64,000 nt of DNA from Malus domestica (GCF_042453785.1 NC_091665.1:28692501-28756500), one strand, 5' to 3'; positions 1-13,231 are shown, counted from the stretch's first letter. Numbers and translations: made by a program. Notes: generated by a model from the sequence alone, not told the origin.

Positions 1-23
1 TTAAGAAACATACACCTTGAGCA

Positions 24-593
24 ATGGACTCCTCAATCGGATATGCAACTTTCATTGCATCCTTGCTCTTATGTGTCTCATCGTCTCCAACACCATTTGC
101 AAATGCAAGAGTGTCTTCATTAATTAGAAGTGTTTGCAAGCAAACCCAAGACCAATTCGGCTACAACTACAAGCAATGCGTAAAATTTCTTTGGAAAGAT
201 ATTCCAACTTGATCAGCATCTAATCTCAAAGATCTTGACACAACCATTCTTAAATTAGCACTAACAAAAGCATAACAAAGCAAAGCTTACTTTGTCAATG
301 AGCGCAACACCACCGGCAACAATATTGTTAAGGGCTCCGTAGCAATAAAACTATGTGCAGATGCATATGATTTTGTGATAGACGGTTTCGCTTTCTCAGT
401 GTGAGGGGTCAAAGATAATGACAAATCGGTCTCCCAAATACCCACATAAGTACAAGACGAAATGGTTTGTTGCGAAAAAGCATTGATCTCTACCAAAATT
501 GAACTTCCTTATTCAGTATCTTCGACAAACTTCTTGACCATGTTATACAGGGATGTTGCATTCCTCATTACTTCCCAGTTATTCCATATCTAG
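24..593 (+). pseudogene. PMEI/invertase-inhibitor-like gene, copy 1 (pseudogene)
   Basis: This is the first of seven tandem copies of one family. It aligns end to end with the intact 570 bp copies at 2884 and 8263, with the same ATG context and stop position. The reading frame is broken by several in-frame stops: codon 63 CGA to TGA (210-212), a CAA to TAA near 272, a CGA to TGA near 403 and a CAA to TAA near 448. All four are C-to-T changes, as expected from deamination of methylated cytosine. Only the first 62 residues (signal peptide and first Cys pair) remain open. The parent family is secreted four-helix inhibitors of invertase or pectin methylesterase. No functional product is expected. 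Confidence 0.88.
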
Positions 594-2883
594 AAAAAAT
601 ACGTGAACAATGTATTAAATTCATTATGCATTACTTAAATACTAAATAATATACATATAATTACTATATATTTAATTATTACAAGAAGAGAAAAGAATGA
701 AAAATTAATGTAAGAAAACAAAAAGCTGTTTTAATATTGAATCCTTCTGTTTTGCTATTTTGGTTGTCCATACTACACATATACCCAGTTATACTACACG
801 TTGAATTCTTAAGAACACAATATGCTATGCACGTTTAATCTTGACAGCATCAGTGGAAACTTTCGAACTATAATTCTTTGTTGATTATTCAATTTTGAAA
901 AGATGAAGGAAGGAACGCATGGCAGTGTGCATATATAACCAGGATAGCATTTCAAATGACCGCAGTCACATTGATAATAATACAATTACACTTTTGACTT
1001 TTGAGGTTTGGATTTTCTTTTGCCCACTTTTCTACCGCTTTCAGCTTTTAATGAGTTATGGGTATACAATCACACAAAGAAAAAGCCAATTGGCAAGAAA
1101 GAGATCTAAAGTCTACTTCGTCGTGCACCCTTCCGTTGATAGGATACATGGGTCAAAGGGAAGACTTGAGTTCAAAGATGAAGTTGGCTAGGTAATTGAA
1201 TTGCCGCGGTGCTGTGGTGATCTTGACCTTCATCTCTATCCATGCAAGGGAGACAAAATTTGTTATTGGAAATTTCAACAACTCAAAAAAAAGGACCGTG
1301 CACCACCACACCACTTTTAACTCAAGGTCCGGTGCCAATATGCTGACTCTTCTACAAGCAAAGGGTAGTACTTTCCACCATTGGAAAATTGGTGGTTGCA
1401 TTCCAGCAAGTCGTATTCCACTTTTAGATACTAGTAAAACCTTAATATCAATCACATTGGTTGTAGCAAAAACAAATTGATAACTTTCAATATGGGCGTC
1501 GACTTCAATCGTGGAATACATTAGGTTTCTATAAGCCCTCACTACAGTTTGTACAAAATTAAAACTTAAGAGCTAGTTGATAACCAATTCGTTTTAAGTT
1601 TTTAATTTTATTTTTAATTATATAGATTGATGAAAAATATGTGATCTGTAGGTCAATGAAGATAGGCGAAGGATAGATGGTGAAAGCAATGTGAATCGAT
1701 GTTCTAAAAAACGGTCTAGACAGCTTGCCAACATCATGATTAATTACCAGACGATTAGAAAATCAGATATTGCATCTACGTGGGTTGAGGTGGAATATGG
1801 GTTTCTTTAGTGTTTTTTTATTGACTTTGAGTCATGACTCACCCTTTCCCAGACAGAGAAAAGGAAACCAAGAATACGATGTGGTCGTCTCTCTTTGCGA
1901 TAATTCTTTGATGATTTCAATAAATTGTAGTACTTTATAATTTATTTATATTTTGCATTTTAAGTTTCCCTATTACAAGTATATTTTTATTTATTTTTTT
2001 AAATATATAATATACATTTATTTATATGTCATATAATAAATTTAATTAAGATAAAAAAAAATCCTAGGCCACCAATTAGGACCCTACCCGCCACTCGATA
2101 ACTACCTAGCGATGTTTAAAACATTGGTGTGAATGGAGTATGTCTAGGAATCAAACAATAAATTTCTTGATTATGCTCCCTCAACTGATTTCCAGATTGC
2201 CCTTTTGATTATTCCTTCGAATGGTGTAAAGCCCAGGGTTGAATATGTTATAACTAACAACCCTTAGATTGGATAAACTTTTTGGAGGCCAGACGAGGCA
2301 CTGGACTTCCGGGTCAGGGGTCCATGTCCCCACGCTCGTAGGCCGCTTATCGTAACCTTGCTTAATAGGTCTCGGTCCTCCTAAGCTGCTAACTGAACAC
2401 GATGAAATGGGCTAAAAAAATCTCCTCTAATACTATCAATTTGAATTTTTTAGATTCTTCTAGCATTATATATATTGATAAATAAATATGGATGTAACTG
2501 AATTTGTAAAAAAAACAAATGAAATGACTTAAATAAATTTTTGCGATCTAATAAAAAAAATCCTTTTGATAAGCATGCATCACTTTTGGTTATGTTGGAG
2601 TTTCTATATAAATGAGGAGTTGGTTAATTAAACTAGAATAGGTTAGGTGGTTTGCATCCAGTGTGTTATCAATAAGTACATTAGACGAAAAACAAAAACT
2701 AAGGAACAGAAAACTAAACATGTCAAAAGAAATGGGTTTTTTTTACCTCCTGCGCTCCTAAATTTAGACCCATACCCCCTCCTTGCGTTGTTTATAATAT
2801 GATCTCCGTTCACCCATTGCTTAAACCAAACATATAATTTACAATCACTTTAGCATCAATTTAAGAAACATACACCTTGAGCA
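594..2883. repeat. Intergenic part of tandem repeat unit 1
   Basis: This spacer recurs, with indels, between the PMEI-like copies. It holds an AT-rich 3' flank, a segment around 919-1560 shared with units 3 and 4, a GGTCAGGGG/CCCCACGC-containing stretch near 2310-2335, and the promoter-proximal part of the next gene. A reading frame on the minus strand at 1153-1542 (129 aa) and one on the plus strand at 919-1191 are both open here. I recognise neither product, and they may be remnants of an older gene trapped in the unit. Copies of the unit are about 2.1-2.9 kb apart, except the last, which is 1.6 kb. Confidence 0.75.
2791..2800 (+). promoter_or_regulatory. Candidate TATA box of PMEI-like copy 2
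   Basis: The sequence TTTATAATAT lies 84 bp upstream of the ATG at 2884. The same motif occurs at the same distance before copies 3, 4 and 6, for example at 8170-8179 for copy 4. Position and conservation suit a TATA box, with transcription starting near 2820-2830. Confidence 0.5.
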
Positions 2884-3453
2884 ATGGACTTCTCAATCGG
2901 ATATGCAACTTTCATTGCATCCTTGCTCTTATGTGTCTCATCGTCTCCAACACCATTTGCAAATGCAAGAGCGTCTTCATTAATTAGAAGTGTTTGCAAG
3001 CAAACCCAAGACCAATTTGGCTACAACTACAAGCGATGCGTAAAATCTCTTTGGAAAGATATCCCAACTCGATCAGCATCTAATCTCAAAGATCTTGACA
3101 CAACCATTCTTAAATTAGCACTAACAAATGCACAAGAAAGCAAAGCTTACTTTGTCAATGCGCGCAACACCACCGGCAACAATATTTTTAAGAGCTCCGG
3201 AGCAGTAAAACAATGTGCAGATTCATATGATTTTGCGGTAGATGGTTTCACTTTCTCAATGCGAGGGATAAAAGATAATGACAAATCGGTCTCCCAAATA
3301 CTCACACAAGTACAAGATGAAATAGTTCGTTGCGAAAAAGCATTGACCTCTACCGAAATTGAAATTCCTTATTTAGTATCTTCAACAAACTTCTTGACCA
3401 TGTTATATAGGGATGTTGCGTTCCTCATTACTTCCCAACTATTCCATATCTAG
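2884..3453 (+). CDS. Secreted PMEI/invertase-inhibitor-like protein, copy 2 (intact)
   Basis: This is an intact, intron-less 189 aa gene. Residues 1-28 form a signal peptide (hydrophobic core TFIASLLLC, likely cleavage after FANA). The mature part has four cysteines, Cys38 and Cys52 close together, then Cys111 and Cys150, the pattern of the plant invertase/pectin-methylesterase inhibitor domain. There the first pair closes an N-terminal hairpin and the second ties the four-helix bundle. An N-glycosylation sequon (NTT) is at residue 95. Length and layout fit the putative invertase inhibitors related to the plane-tree pollen protein Pla a 1. The protein should act in the apoplast. Whether its target is invertase or pectin methylesterase cannot be told from sequence. 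It and copy 4 are the only uninterrupted copies. Confidence 0.88.
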   Translation: MDFSIGYATFIASLLLCVSSSPTPFANARASSLIRSVCKQTQDQFGYNYKRCVKSLWKDIPTRSASNLKDLDTTILKLALTNAQESKAYFVNARNTTGNNIFKSSGAVKQCADSYDFAVDGFTFSMRGIKDNDKSVSQILTQVQDEIVRCEKALTSTEIEIPYLVSSTNFLTMLYRDVAFLITSQLFHI

Positions 3454-5409
3454 AAAAGATAAGTGATCAATGTATTAAATTCAGTATGGATTACTTAAAT
3501 AATAAATAATATACATATAATTACTGTATATTTAATTTGTAAAAGTAAAGAAAAGAATGAAAAATTAATGTAAGAAAACAAAAAACTGCTTTAATATTGA
3601 ATCCTTCTGTGTTGCTATTTTGGTTGTCCATACTACACACATACATAGATATACTACACTTGAATTCTTAAGAACACAATATGCTATGCATGTTTAATCT
3701 TGACAACATCATTGGAAACTTTCAAACTATAATTCTTTGTTGATTATTCAAATTTGAAAAGATGAAGAAAAGAACGCATGGTAATGTGGATATATAACCC
3801 GAATAGAATTTCAAATGACCGCACAACATGGCAATGTGGATATATAACCAGAATAGCATTTCAAAAGATGAAGAAAATAACGCATGGCAATGTGAATCAG
3901 TGCTCTAAAAAGCAGTCTAGACAGTTGCCAACACCACGATTAATAACTAGACGGTTGAAAAATCAGGTATGGCATCTACGTGAGTCTAGGCGGCATAGGT
4001 GTTTCCTTCGTTTTTTTTTTAATTGACTTTGAGTCTTGACTCACCCTTTCCTTGACAGAAAAAAGGAAAACTTGCGGTCGTCTCTGTTTGCGATAGTTCT
4101 TTGATGCTTTCAATAAATTGTAGAACTTTATAATTTATTTATATTTTGCATTTTAAGTTTCCCCGTCCCAAGTGTGTGTGTGTGTATATATATATATGCA
4201 CACACACTTTTGTATGTCATATAATAAATTTAATTAAGATTTAAAAAAAAATCCTAGGCCACCAGTTAAGACCCTACCAACCACTTGATAACGACCTAGC
4301 GATGTTTAAAACATTGGTGTGAACGAAGTATGTTTGGAAATCAAAAACAAAATTTCTTGATTATGCTCCCTTAGCTGATTTACGGATCGCCCTTTTGATT
4401 ATTTCTTCGAATGGTGTAAAGCCCAGGTTTCAATGTTATAACCCACAACCCTTAGGTTGGATAAACTTTCCTAAGGCTGGACGAGGGGCTGGATCTCAGT
4501 CCACCTAAGCTGCTAACCGAACACCACGGATCTCAGCTGGATCAATGGGTTGGGAAGCTGGGTCATCACTATTACCAGGTGTATCTCCTGGAAACTACGG
4601 AACAACCAAATAGTGTAAAACATTTAAGTCATCCCCAACAATTGCGTAAAAATAAAATCATCCGATTCTTAGTAAGTAGGATCAACAAACCCACCTCAAC
4701 TCTTTGTCTCAGTACAAGATATCTTCCATGCATTCTTTTGCCTCCAACATGAACAATCATATCACATTGCAAACAGAGGGAACTTCCATCTATCTCGCAA
4801 TAAAAGAAAGCTACACGTAGTTTCCAAGAAGATAGAATGAGCGTCGTTATTTTTCTTTTCTTTCTTTCCAACAACATTAAGAAATTTATCAGCAGGGAAT
4901 AGATAGAATCGAAAAATAGCCCTGCATACCAGGTGCATTTTCACAAATGAGACTCCTCTAATACTATCAATTTGAATTTTTTAGATTCTTCTAACTACAT
5001 ATATATTGATAAATAAATATGGATGTAAATGACTTTGTAAAAAAACAAAAGAAATGGCTTCAACTAATCCTTGCGATTTAATAAAAAAATTCCTTTTGAT
5101 AAGCATGCATCACTTTTGGTTATGTTGGGGTTTCTAGAAATGAGGAGTTGTTAATTAGACTAGAATAGGTAGGTGGTTTGCATCCAGTGTGTTATTAGTT
5201 AGTACGTTGAAGAAAGAAAACAAACTAAAGGACCATCAAACTAAACACGTCAAAAGAAATGGGTTTCTTTCCCTCCAACACTCCTTAATTTAGACCCACA
5301 CCCCCTCCTTGAGTTGTTTATAATATGATCTCCGTTCATCCATTGCTTCTACCAAACAAATAATTTATAATCACTTTAGCATCAATTTAAGAAACCTACA
5401 CCTTGAGCA
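3454..5409. repeat. Intergenic part of tandem repeat unit 2 (shortened)
   Basis: This spacer is about 330-370 bp shorter than those of units 1 and 3. It lacks the shared segment seen at 919-1560. Instead, a short sequence containing 'atatataacc' and 'gcatggcaatgtg' is repeated near 3776-3895, suggesting loss of that segment by recombination between short repeats. A (TG)n(TA)n(CA)n microsatellite lies at about 4171-4208. No gene is supported here. Confidence 0.65.
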
Positions 5410-5979
5410 ATGGACTCCTCAATCGGATATGCAACTTTCATTGCATCCTTGCTCTTATGTTTCTCATCGTCTCCAACACCATTTGCAAATGCAAGAGCGT
5501 CTTCATTAATTAGAAGTGTTTGCAAGCAAACCCAAGACCAATTCGGCTACAACTACAAGCGATGAGTAAAATCTCTTTGGAAAGATATCCCAACTCAATC
5601 AGCATCTAATCTCTAAGATCTTGACACAACCATTCTTAAATTAGCACTAACAAATGCACAAGAAAGCAAATCTTTCTTTGTCAATGCGCTCAACACCACC
5701 GGCTACAATATTGTTAAGGGCTCCGAAGCAGTAAAACAATGTGCAGATTCATATGATTTTGCGGTAGACGGTTTCGCTTTCGCAGTGCGCGGGATCAAAG
5801 ATAATGACAAATCAGTCTCCCAAATACTCACACAAGTACAAGACAAAATTGTTCGTTGCGAAAAAGCATTGACCTCTACCGAAATTGAACTTCCTTATTT
5901 AGTATCTTCGACAAATTTCTTGACCATGTTAAATAGGGATGTTGCATTCCTCATTACTTCCTAGCTATTCCATATCTAG
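5410..5979 (+). pseudogene. PMEI/invertase-inhibitor-like gene, copy 3 (pseudogene)
   Basis: This copy keeps full length and the original ATG, but three stop codons interrupt the frame. Cys52, one of the four structural cysteines, is changed to TGA (5563-5565). A Lys near codon 69 becomes TAA, and a Gln near codon 185 becomes TAG. Codon 63 is CAA (Gln) where intact copies have CGA (Arg). No functional product is expected. Confidence 0.87.
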
Positions 5980-7367
5980 AAAAGATACGTGAAAATGTAT
6001 TAAATTCAGAATGCAATACTTAAATACTAAATAATATACATATAATTACTGTATATTTAATTTGTAAAACGAAAGAAAAGAATGAAACATTAATGTAAGA
6101 AAACAAAAAGTTGTTTTGATAATGAATCCTTCCGTGTTGCTATTTTGGTTGTCCATACTATACACATACCCAAATATACTACACGTTGAATTCTTAAGAA
6201 CACAATATGCTATGCATGTTTAATCTTGACAACATCAGTGGAAACTTTCAAACTATAATTCTTTGTTGATTATTCAAATTTGAAAAAAATGAATAAAAGA
6301 ACGAATGGCAATGTACATATATAACTAAATAGCATTTCAAACGACCAAACAACATGGAGTCACATTGATACTGATACAATTACACTTTCGAGTTTTGAGG
6401 TTTGGATTTTCTTTTTGTACACCTTTCTACTGCTTTTCACTTTCAATGAGTTTTAGGTATACAATCACACGAAGAAAAGGCCAATTGGCAAGAAAGAGAT
6501 CTAAAGTCTGCTTCGTTGTACACCCTTCCGTTGATAGGTCAAAGGGAAGACTTAAGTTCAGATACAAAGTTGGCTCGGTAATTGAATTGTCGCGGTGCTG
6601 TGGGAATCTTGTCCTTCATCTTTATCCGTGCAAAAAAGAGGGAATTTGTTGATGGGGTTTTGAACAACTAAAAAAAAAAAAAAGGGACTGCGCACCACCA
6701 TACCACTTCCAACTCAAGGTCCGATGCCAATATACTTACTTTTCTAGAAGCAAAGGGTAGTACTTTCCACGATTGGAAAATTGGTGGGTGCATTCCAGCA
6801 AGTCGTGTTCCACTTTTAGAGACTAGTGAAACCTTAATATCAATCACATCCGTTGCAGAAAAAACAAATTGATAACCTTCAATATGGGCTTCAACTTCGA
6901 CAGTGGAATACATTAGGTTTCTATAAGCCCTCACTACATTTGGGTACAGAATTGAAACTTAAGAGCTAGTTTGATAACCAATTCATTTCAATTTTTTTTT
7001 TAATTATATAGATGGATGAAAAATATGTAATCTGAAGATCAATGAAGATAGGCGAAGGATAGATGGTGAAAACAGTGTGAATCAGTGTCCTAAAAAGTGG
7101 TCTATACAACTGACCAACACCATGATTAATAACTAGATGGTTGGAAAATCAGGTATGGCAACTACGTGAGTCTAGGAGGAATAGGTGTTTCCTTTGTTTT
7201 TTTAATTGACTTTGAGTCTTGACTCACCCTTTCACTGACAGAAAAAAAGGAAACGAAGAATACGAAGTGGTCGTCTCTCTTTGCGATAGTTCTTTGATGT
7301 TTTCAATAAATTGTAGAACTTTATAATTTATTTATATTCTGCATTTTAAGTTTGCCCATTCCAAGTG

Positions 7368-7401
<34 letters not shown>

Positions 7402-8262
7402 TATTTGTATTGTATATAATAAATTTAATTAAGATAAAATCAAAAATCCTAGGCCACCAATTAAGACCCTACCCACCACTCAATAACAACCTAGCGATGT
7501 TTAAAACATTGGTGTGAAAGGATTATGTCTGGAAATCAAAAATAAAATTTCTTGATTATGCTCCCTCAGCTGATTCATGGGTTGCCCTTTTGATTATTCC
7601 TTTGAATGGTGTAAAGCCCAAGTTAGAATGTTATAACCCACAACCCTTAGCTTGGATAAACTTTCCGAAGGCTGGACGAGGCACTGGACTTTTGGGTTAG
7701 GGGTCTATGTCCCCACGCCCGTAGGCCGCTTATCATAATCTCACTTAATAGGGCTCAGTCCACCTAAGCTGCTAACCGAACATGACGGAATAGGCTAAAA
7801 GAGACTCCTCTAATACTATCAATTTGAAATTTTTAGATTCTTGTAACATCGTATATATTGATAAATAAATATGGATGAAAAGGACTTTGTAAAAAAAACA
7901 AATGAAATGACTTAAATTAATCCTTGCGATCTAATAAAAAAAATCCTTTCGATAAGCATGCATCACTTTTGGTTATGTTGGTGTTTCTAGAAATGAGGAG
8001 TTAGTTAATTAAACAAGAATAGGTAGGTGGTTTGCATCCAGTGTGTTATCAGTTAGTATGTTGAAGAAAGAAAAAAAACTAAAGGACCAGAAAACTATAC
8101 ACGTCAAAAGAAATGGGTTTATTTGCCTCCAACGCTCCTTAATTTAGACCCATACCCCTCCTTGAGTTGTTTATAATATGATCTCCGTTCATCCATTGCT
8201 TATACCAAACAAATATTTTATAATCACTTTAACAACAATTTACGAAACACTCACCTTGAGCA
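5980..8262. repeat. Intergenic part of tandem repeat unit 3
   Basis: This spacer has the full arrangement. The shared segment at about 6300-6960 has a minus-strand open frame at 6668-6934 matching the one in unit 1. It is followed by a (TA)n(CA)n microsatellite near 7366-7400 and the CCCCACGC-containing stretch near 7700. The promoter-proximal part before copy 4 carries variants (for example 'taacaacaatttacg' near 8229) shared only with unit 6. No recognisable gene is present. Confidence 0.7.
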
Positions 8263-8832
8263 ATGGACTCCTCAATCGGATATGCAACTTTCATTGCATC
8301 CTTGCTCTTATGTCTCTCATCGTCTCCAACACCATTTGCAAATGCAAGAGCGTCTTCATTAATTAGAAGTGTTTGCAAGCAAACCCAAGACCAATTCGGC
8401 TACAACTACAAGCGATGTGTAAAATCTCTTTGGAAAGATATCCCAACTCGATCAGCATCTAATCTCAAAGATCTTGACACTACCATTCTTAAATTAGCAC
8501 TAACAAATGCACAACAAAGCAAAGCTTTCTTTGTCAATGCACTCAACACCACCGGCAACAATATTGTTAAGGGCTCTGGAGCAGTAAAACAATGTGCAAA
8601 TTCATATGATTTTGCGGTAGATGGTTTTGCTTTCTCAGTGCGAGGGATCAAAGATAATGACAAATCGGTCTCCCAAATACTCACACAAGTGCAAGACGAA
8701 ATTGTTCGTTGCGAAAAAGCATTGACCTCTACCGAAATTGAACTTCCTTATTTAGTATCTTCGACGAACTTCTTGACCATGTTATATAGGGATGTTGCAT
8801 TCCTCATTACTTCCCAGCTATTCCATATCTAG
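8263..8832 (+). CDS. Secreted PMEI/invertase-inhibitor-like protein, copy 4 (intact)
   Basis: This is the second intact 189 aa copy. It has the same signal peptide (residues 1-28) and the same cysteines at 38, 52, 111 and 150 as copy 2. It differs from copy 2 by a small number of substitutions, mostly in the middle third (for example ALNTTGNNIVKG instead of ARNTTGNNIFKS). The expected role is the same: an apoplastic inhibitor of invertase or pectin methylesterase. The gene body and about 240 bp of 5' flank are almost identical to copy 6, although the 3' flanks differ, so copies 4 and 6 have probably exchanged sequence recently. A TATA-like motif is at 8170-8179. Confidence 0.88.
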   Translation: MDSSIGYATFIASLLLCLSSSPTPFANARASSLIRSVCKQTQDQFGYNYKRCVKSLWKDIPTRSASNLKDLDTTILKLALTNAQQSKAFFVNALNTTGNNIVKGSGAVKQCANSYDFAVDGFAFSVRGIKDNDKSVSQILTQVQDEIVRCEKALTSTEIELPYLVSSTNFLTMLYRDVAFLITSQLFHI

Positions 8833-11097
8833 AAAAGATACGTGAACTATTAAATTCAGTATGCAATACTTAAATACAAAAAAATAGACATATCATTGCT
8901 GTATATTTAATTTGTAAAAGAAAAGAAAAGAATGAAAACTTAATGTAAGAAAACAAAAAGCTGTTTTAAAATTGAATCCTTCTGTGTTGATATTTTGGTT
9001 GTGTATACTACACACATACCCATATATACTACACGCTGAATTCTTAAGAACACAATATGTTATGCATGTTTAATCTTGACAGCATCAGTGGAAACTTTCA
9101 AACTATAATTCTTTGTTAATTATTCAAATTTGAAAAAATGAATAAAAGAACGTATGGCAATGTGCATATATAACCAAAATAATATTTCAAATGACCACAC
9201 AACATGGAGTCACATTGATACTGATACAATTACACTTTTGAGTTTTGAGGTTTGGATTTTCTTTTTCTGCACTTTTCTACTGCTTTTCGCTTTCAATGAG
9301 TTTTAGGTATACAATCACACGAAGAAAAAGCCAATTGGCAAGAAAGAGATCCAAAGTCTGGTTCGTTATGCACCCTTCCGTTGATAGGATACAAGGGTCA
9401 AAAGGAAGGCTTGAGTTCAGAGACAAAGTTGGCTCGGTAATTGAATTGTCATGGTGCTGTGGGAGTCTTGTCCTTCATCTTTATCTATGCAAAAAAGAGA
9501 GAATTTGTTGATTGGATTTTGAACAACTCACAAAAAAAAAAAAAAAAAGAAGGACCGTGCACCAACATACCAGTTCCAACTCAAGGTTCGATGCCAATAT
9601 GTTAACTCTTCTAGGAGCAAAGGGTAGTACTTTCCACTTGGAAATTTGGTGGGTGCATTCCAGCAAGTCGTGTTCCACTTTTAGAGACTAGTGAAACCTG
9701 AATATCTTTCACATCCGTTGTAGCAAAAACAAATTGATAACCTTCAATATGGGCTTCGACTTTGACTGTGGAATACATTTTGGTACAAAATTAAATCTTA
9801 AGAGCTAGTTTGACAACCGATTCATTTTACGTTTTTAATTTTATTTTTAATTATATAGATGGATGAAAAATATGTGATATGAAGATCAATGAAGATAGGT
9901 GAAGGATAGATGGTGAAAACAATGTGAATCGGTGTTCTAAAAAGTGGTCTAGACAACTGACTAATAACTAGACGGTTGGAAAATCTGGTATGGCATCTAC
10001 GTGAGTCTAGGCGGAATAGGTGTTTCCTTTATTTTTTTAATTGACTTTGAGTCTTGACTCACCCTTTCCCAGACAGAAAAAAGGAAACGAAGAATACGAT
10101 GTGGTCTTCTCTCTTTGCGATAATTCTTTGATGTTTTCAATAAATTGTAGAACTTTAGAACTTATTTATATTTTGCATTTTAAGTTTCTGCATTACAAGT
10201 ATAGATTTTTATTTTTAAATATATATACATATATATACACACACACACACTTATTTGTATGTCATATAATAAATTTAATTAAGATAAAAAAAATACTAGG
10301 CCACCAATTAAGACCCTACCTACCGCTCGATAACGACCTAGCGATATTTAAAACATTGGTGTGAATGGATTATGTCTAGAAATCAAAAACAAAATTTCTT
10401 GATTATGCTCCCTCAACTGATTTACGGATTGCCCTTTTGATTATTCCTTTGAATGGTGTAAAGCCTCAGTTAGAATGTTATAACCCACAGCCCTTAGGTT
10501 GGATAAACTTTCCAAAGGCCGGACGAGGCGCTGGACTTCTGCGTCCCCACACCCGTAGGACGCTTATCGTAACCTCGCTTAATAGGGCTCAGTCCACCTA
10601 AGCTACTTACCGAACATGACGGAATAGGCTAAAAGAGACTCCTCTAATACTATCAATTTGAATTTTGTAGATTCTTGTAACATCGTATATATTGATAAAT
10701 AAATATGGATGAAAAGGACTTTGTAAAAAAACAAATGAAATGACTTAAATTAATCCTAGCGATCTAATAAAAAAAAATCCTTTTGATAACCATCCATCAC
10801 TTTTGGTTATGTTGGGGTTTCTAGAAATGAGGAGTTGGTTAATTAAACTAGAATAGGTAGTTGGTTTGAATCCAGTGTGTTATCAGTTAGTACGTTGAAG
10901 AAAGAAAAAAACCTAAAGGACCAGAAAACTAAACACGTCAAAAGAAATGGGTTACTTTGCCACCAATGCTCCTTAATTTAGACCCATACCCACTCCTTGA
11001 GTTGTTAATAATATGATCTCCATTCATCCATTGCTTATACCAAATAAATAATTTATAATCACTTTAGCATCAATTTAAGAAACATACACCTTGAGCA
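8833..11097. repeat. Intergenic part of tandem repeat unit 4
   Basis: This spacer has the full arrangement. The shared segment lies at about 9160-9790, with a plus-strand open frame at 9245-9511. The minus-strand frame that stays open in units 1 and 3 is shortened here by indels near 9640. A (TA)n(CA)n microsatellite lies near 10220-10250. No recognisable gene is present. Confidence 0.68.
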
Positions 11098-11712
11098 ATG
11101 GACTCCTCAATCGGATATGCAACTTTCATTGCATCCTTGCTCTTATGTCTCTCATCGTCTCCAACACCATTTGCAAATGCAATAGCGTCTTCATTAATTA
11201 GAAGTGTTTGCAAGCAAACCCAAGACCAATTCGGCTACAACTACAAGCGATGTGTAAAATCTCTTTGGAAAGATATCCCAACTTGATCGGCATTTAATCT
11301 CAAAGATCTTGACACAACCATTCTTAAATTAGCACTAACAAATGCACAAGAAAGCAAAGCTTTCTTTGTCAATGCGCGCAACACCACCGGCAACAATATT
11401 GTTAAGGACTCCGGAGCAGTAAAATAATGTGCAGATTTATATGATTTTGCGGTAGACGGTTTTGCTTTCTCAGTGCGAGGGATCAAAGATAATGACAAAT
11501 CAGTCTCCCAAATACTCTTACAAGTACAAGACGAAATTGTTCGTTGCGAAAAAAAATTGACCTCTACTGAAATTGAACTTCCTTATTTAGTATCTTCGAC
11601 AAATTTCTTGACCATGTTATATAGGGATGTTGCATTCCTCATTACTTCCCAGCTATTCCATATCTCGAAAAGATATGTGAACAATGTGTTAAATTCAGTA
11701 TGCATTACTTAA
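11098..11712 (+). pseudogene. PMEI/invertase-inhibitor-like gene, copy 5 (pseudogene with stop loss)
   Basis: The frame is broken at codon 63 (CGA to TGA, 11284-11286) and at codon 110 (CAA to TAA, 11425-11427), just before the third structural cysteine. The normal stop at codon 190 has changed from TAG to TCG (11665-11667), so the frame runs about 15 codons further to a TAA at 11710-11712. The codon 63 change is the same as in copy 1. Confidence 0.87.
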
Positions 11713-13231
11713 ATACTAAATAATATACATATAATTACTGTAGATTTAATTTGTAAAAGGAAAGAAAATAATGAAAAATTAATGTAAGAAAACAGAAGGC
11801 TGTTTTAATATTGAATCCTTCCGTGTTCCTATTTTGTTTGTCCCTACTACAAACATACCCAGATTAACTACATGTTGAATTCTTAAGAACACAATATGCT
11901 ATGCATGTTTAATCTTGACAACATCAGTGGAAACTTTCAAACTATAATTCTTTGTTGATTATTCAAATTTGAAAAAAAAATGAATAAAAGAACGTATGGC
12001 AATGTGCATATAATCCTCACCTTAATATCTATCACATCCGTTGGAGCAAAAACAAATTGATAACTTTCAATATGGGCTTCAACTTCTACCCTGGAATACA
12101 TTAGGTTTCTATAATCCTCAATACTTTTTGGTACAAAATTAGAACTTAAGAGCTAGTTTGATAACCAATTCATTTCAAGTCTTTAATTTTATTTTTACTT
12201 ATATAGATGGATGAAAAATATGTGATCTGAAGATCAATGAAGATAGGCGAAGGATAGATGGTGAAATCAATGTGAATTGGTGTTATAAAAAGTGGTCTAG
12301 ACAGCTAACCAACATCACAATTAATAACTAGACGGTTGGAAAATCTGGTATGGCATCTACGTGAGTCTAGGCATAATAGGTGTCATATAATCAATTTAAT
12401 TAAGAAGAAAAAAAAATCCTAGACCACAAATTAAGACCCTACACGCCGCTTGATAACGACCTAGCATTGTTTAAAACAATGGTGTGAATGGAGTATGTCT
12501 GGAAATCAAAAGCAAAATTTCTTGATTATGCTCCCTCAGCTGGTTTACGGATCACCCTCTTGATTATTCCTTCGAATGGTGTAAAACCCAGGTTTGAATG
12601 TTATTACCCACAGCCCTTAGGTTGGATAAACTTTCCTGAGGCCGGACGAGGCGTTGGACTTGTGGGTCAGGGGTCCATGTCCCCACGCCCGTAGGCCGCT
12701 TATCGTAACCTTGCTTAATAGGGCTTAGTCCACCTAAGCTGTTAACCGAACACGATAAAATAGGCTAAAAGAGACTCCTCTAATACTATCAATTTGAATC
12801 TTTTAGATTCTTCTAACACCATATATATTGATAAATAAATATGGATGTAAATGACTTTGTAAAAAAACAAACGAAATGACTTAAATTAATCCTTTCGATC
12901 TAATAAAAAAATCATTTTGATAAGCATGCATCACTTTTGGTTATGTTGGGGTTTCTAGAAATGAGGAGTTGGTTAATTAAACTAGAATAGGTAAGTGGTT
13001 TGCATCCAGTGTGTTATCAGTTAGTATGTTGAAGAAAGAAAAAAAAACTAAAGGACCAGAAAACTATACACGTCAAAAGAAATGGGTTTATTTGCCTCCA
13101 ACGCTCCTTAATTTAGACCCATACCCCTCCTTGAGTTGTTTATAATATGATCTCCGTTCATCCATTGCTTATACCAAACAAATATTTTATAATCACTTTA
13201 ACAACAATTTACGAAACACACACCTTGAGCA
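11713..13231. repeat. Intergenic part of tandem repeat unit 5 (shortened)
   Basis: This spacer lacks most of the shared segment. The sequence jumps at about 12010 from the start of that segment to its end. The microsatellite-containing stretch is also missing near 12380. The CCCCACGC-containing stretch (about 12600-12700) and the promoter-proximal region remain. From about 13000 onward the sequence is nearly identical to the same region before copy 4. No gene is supported. Confidence 0.65.
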
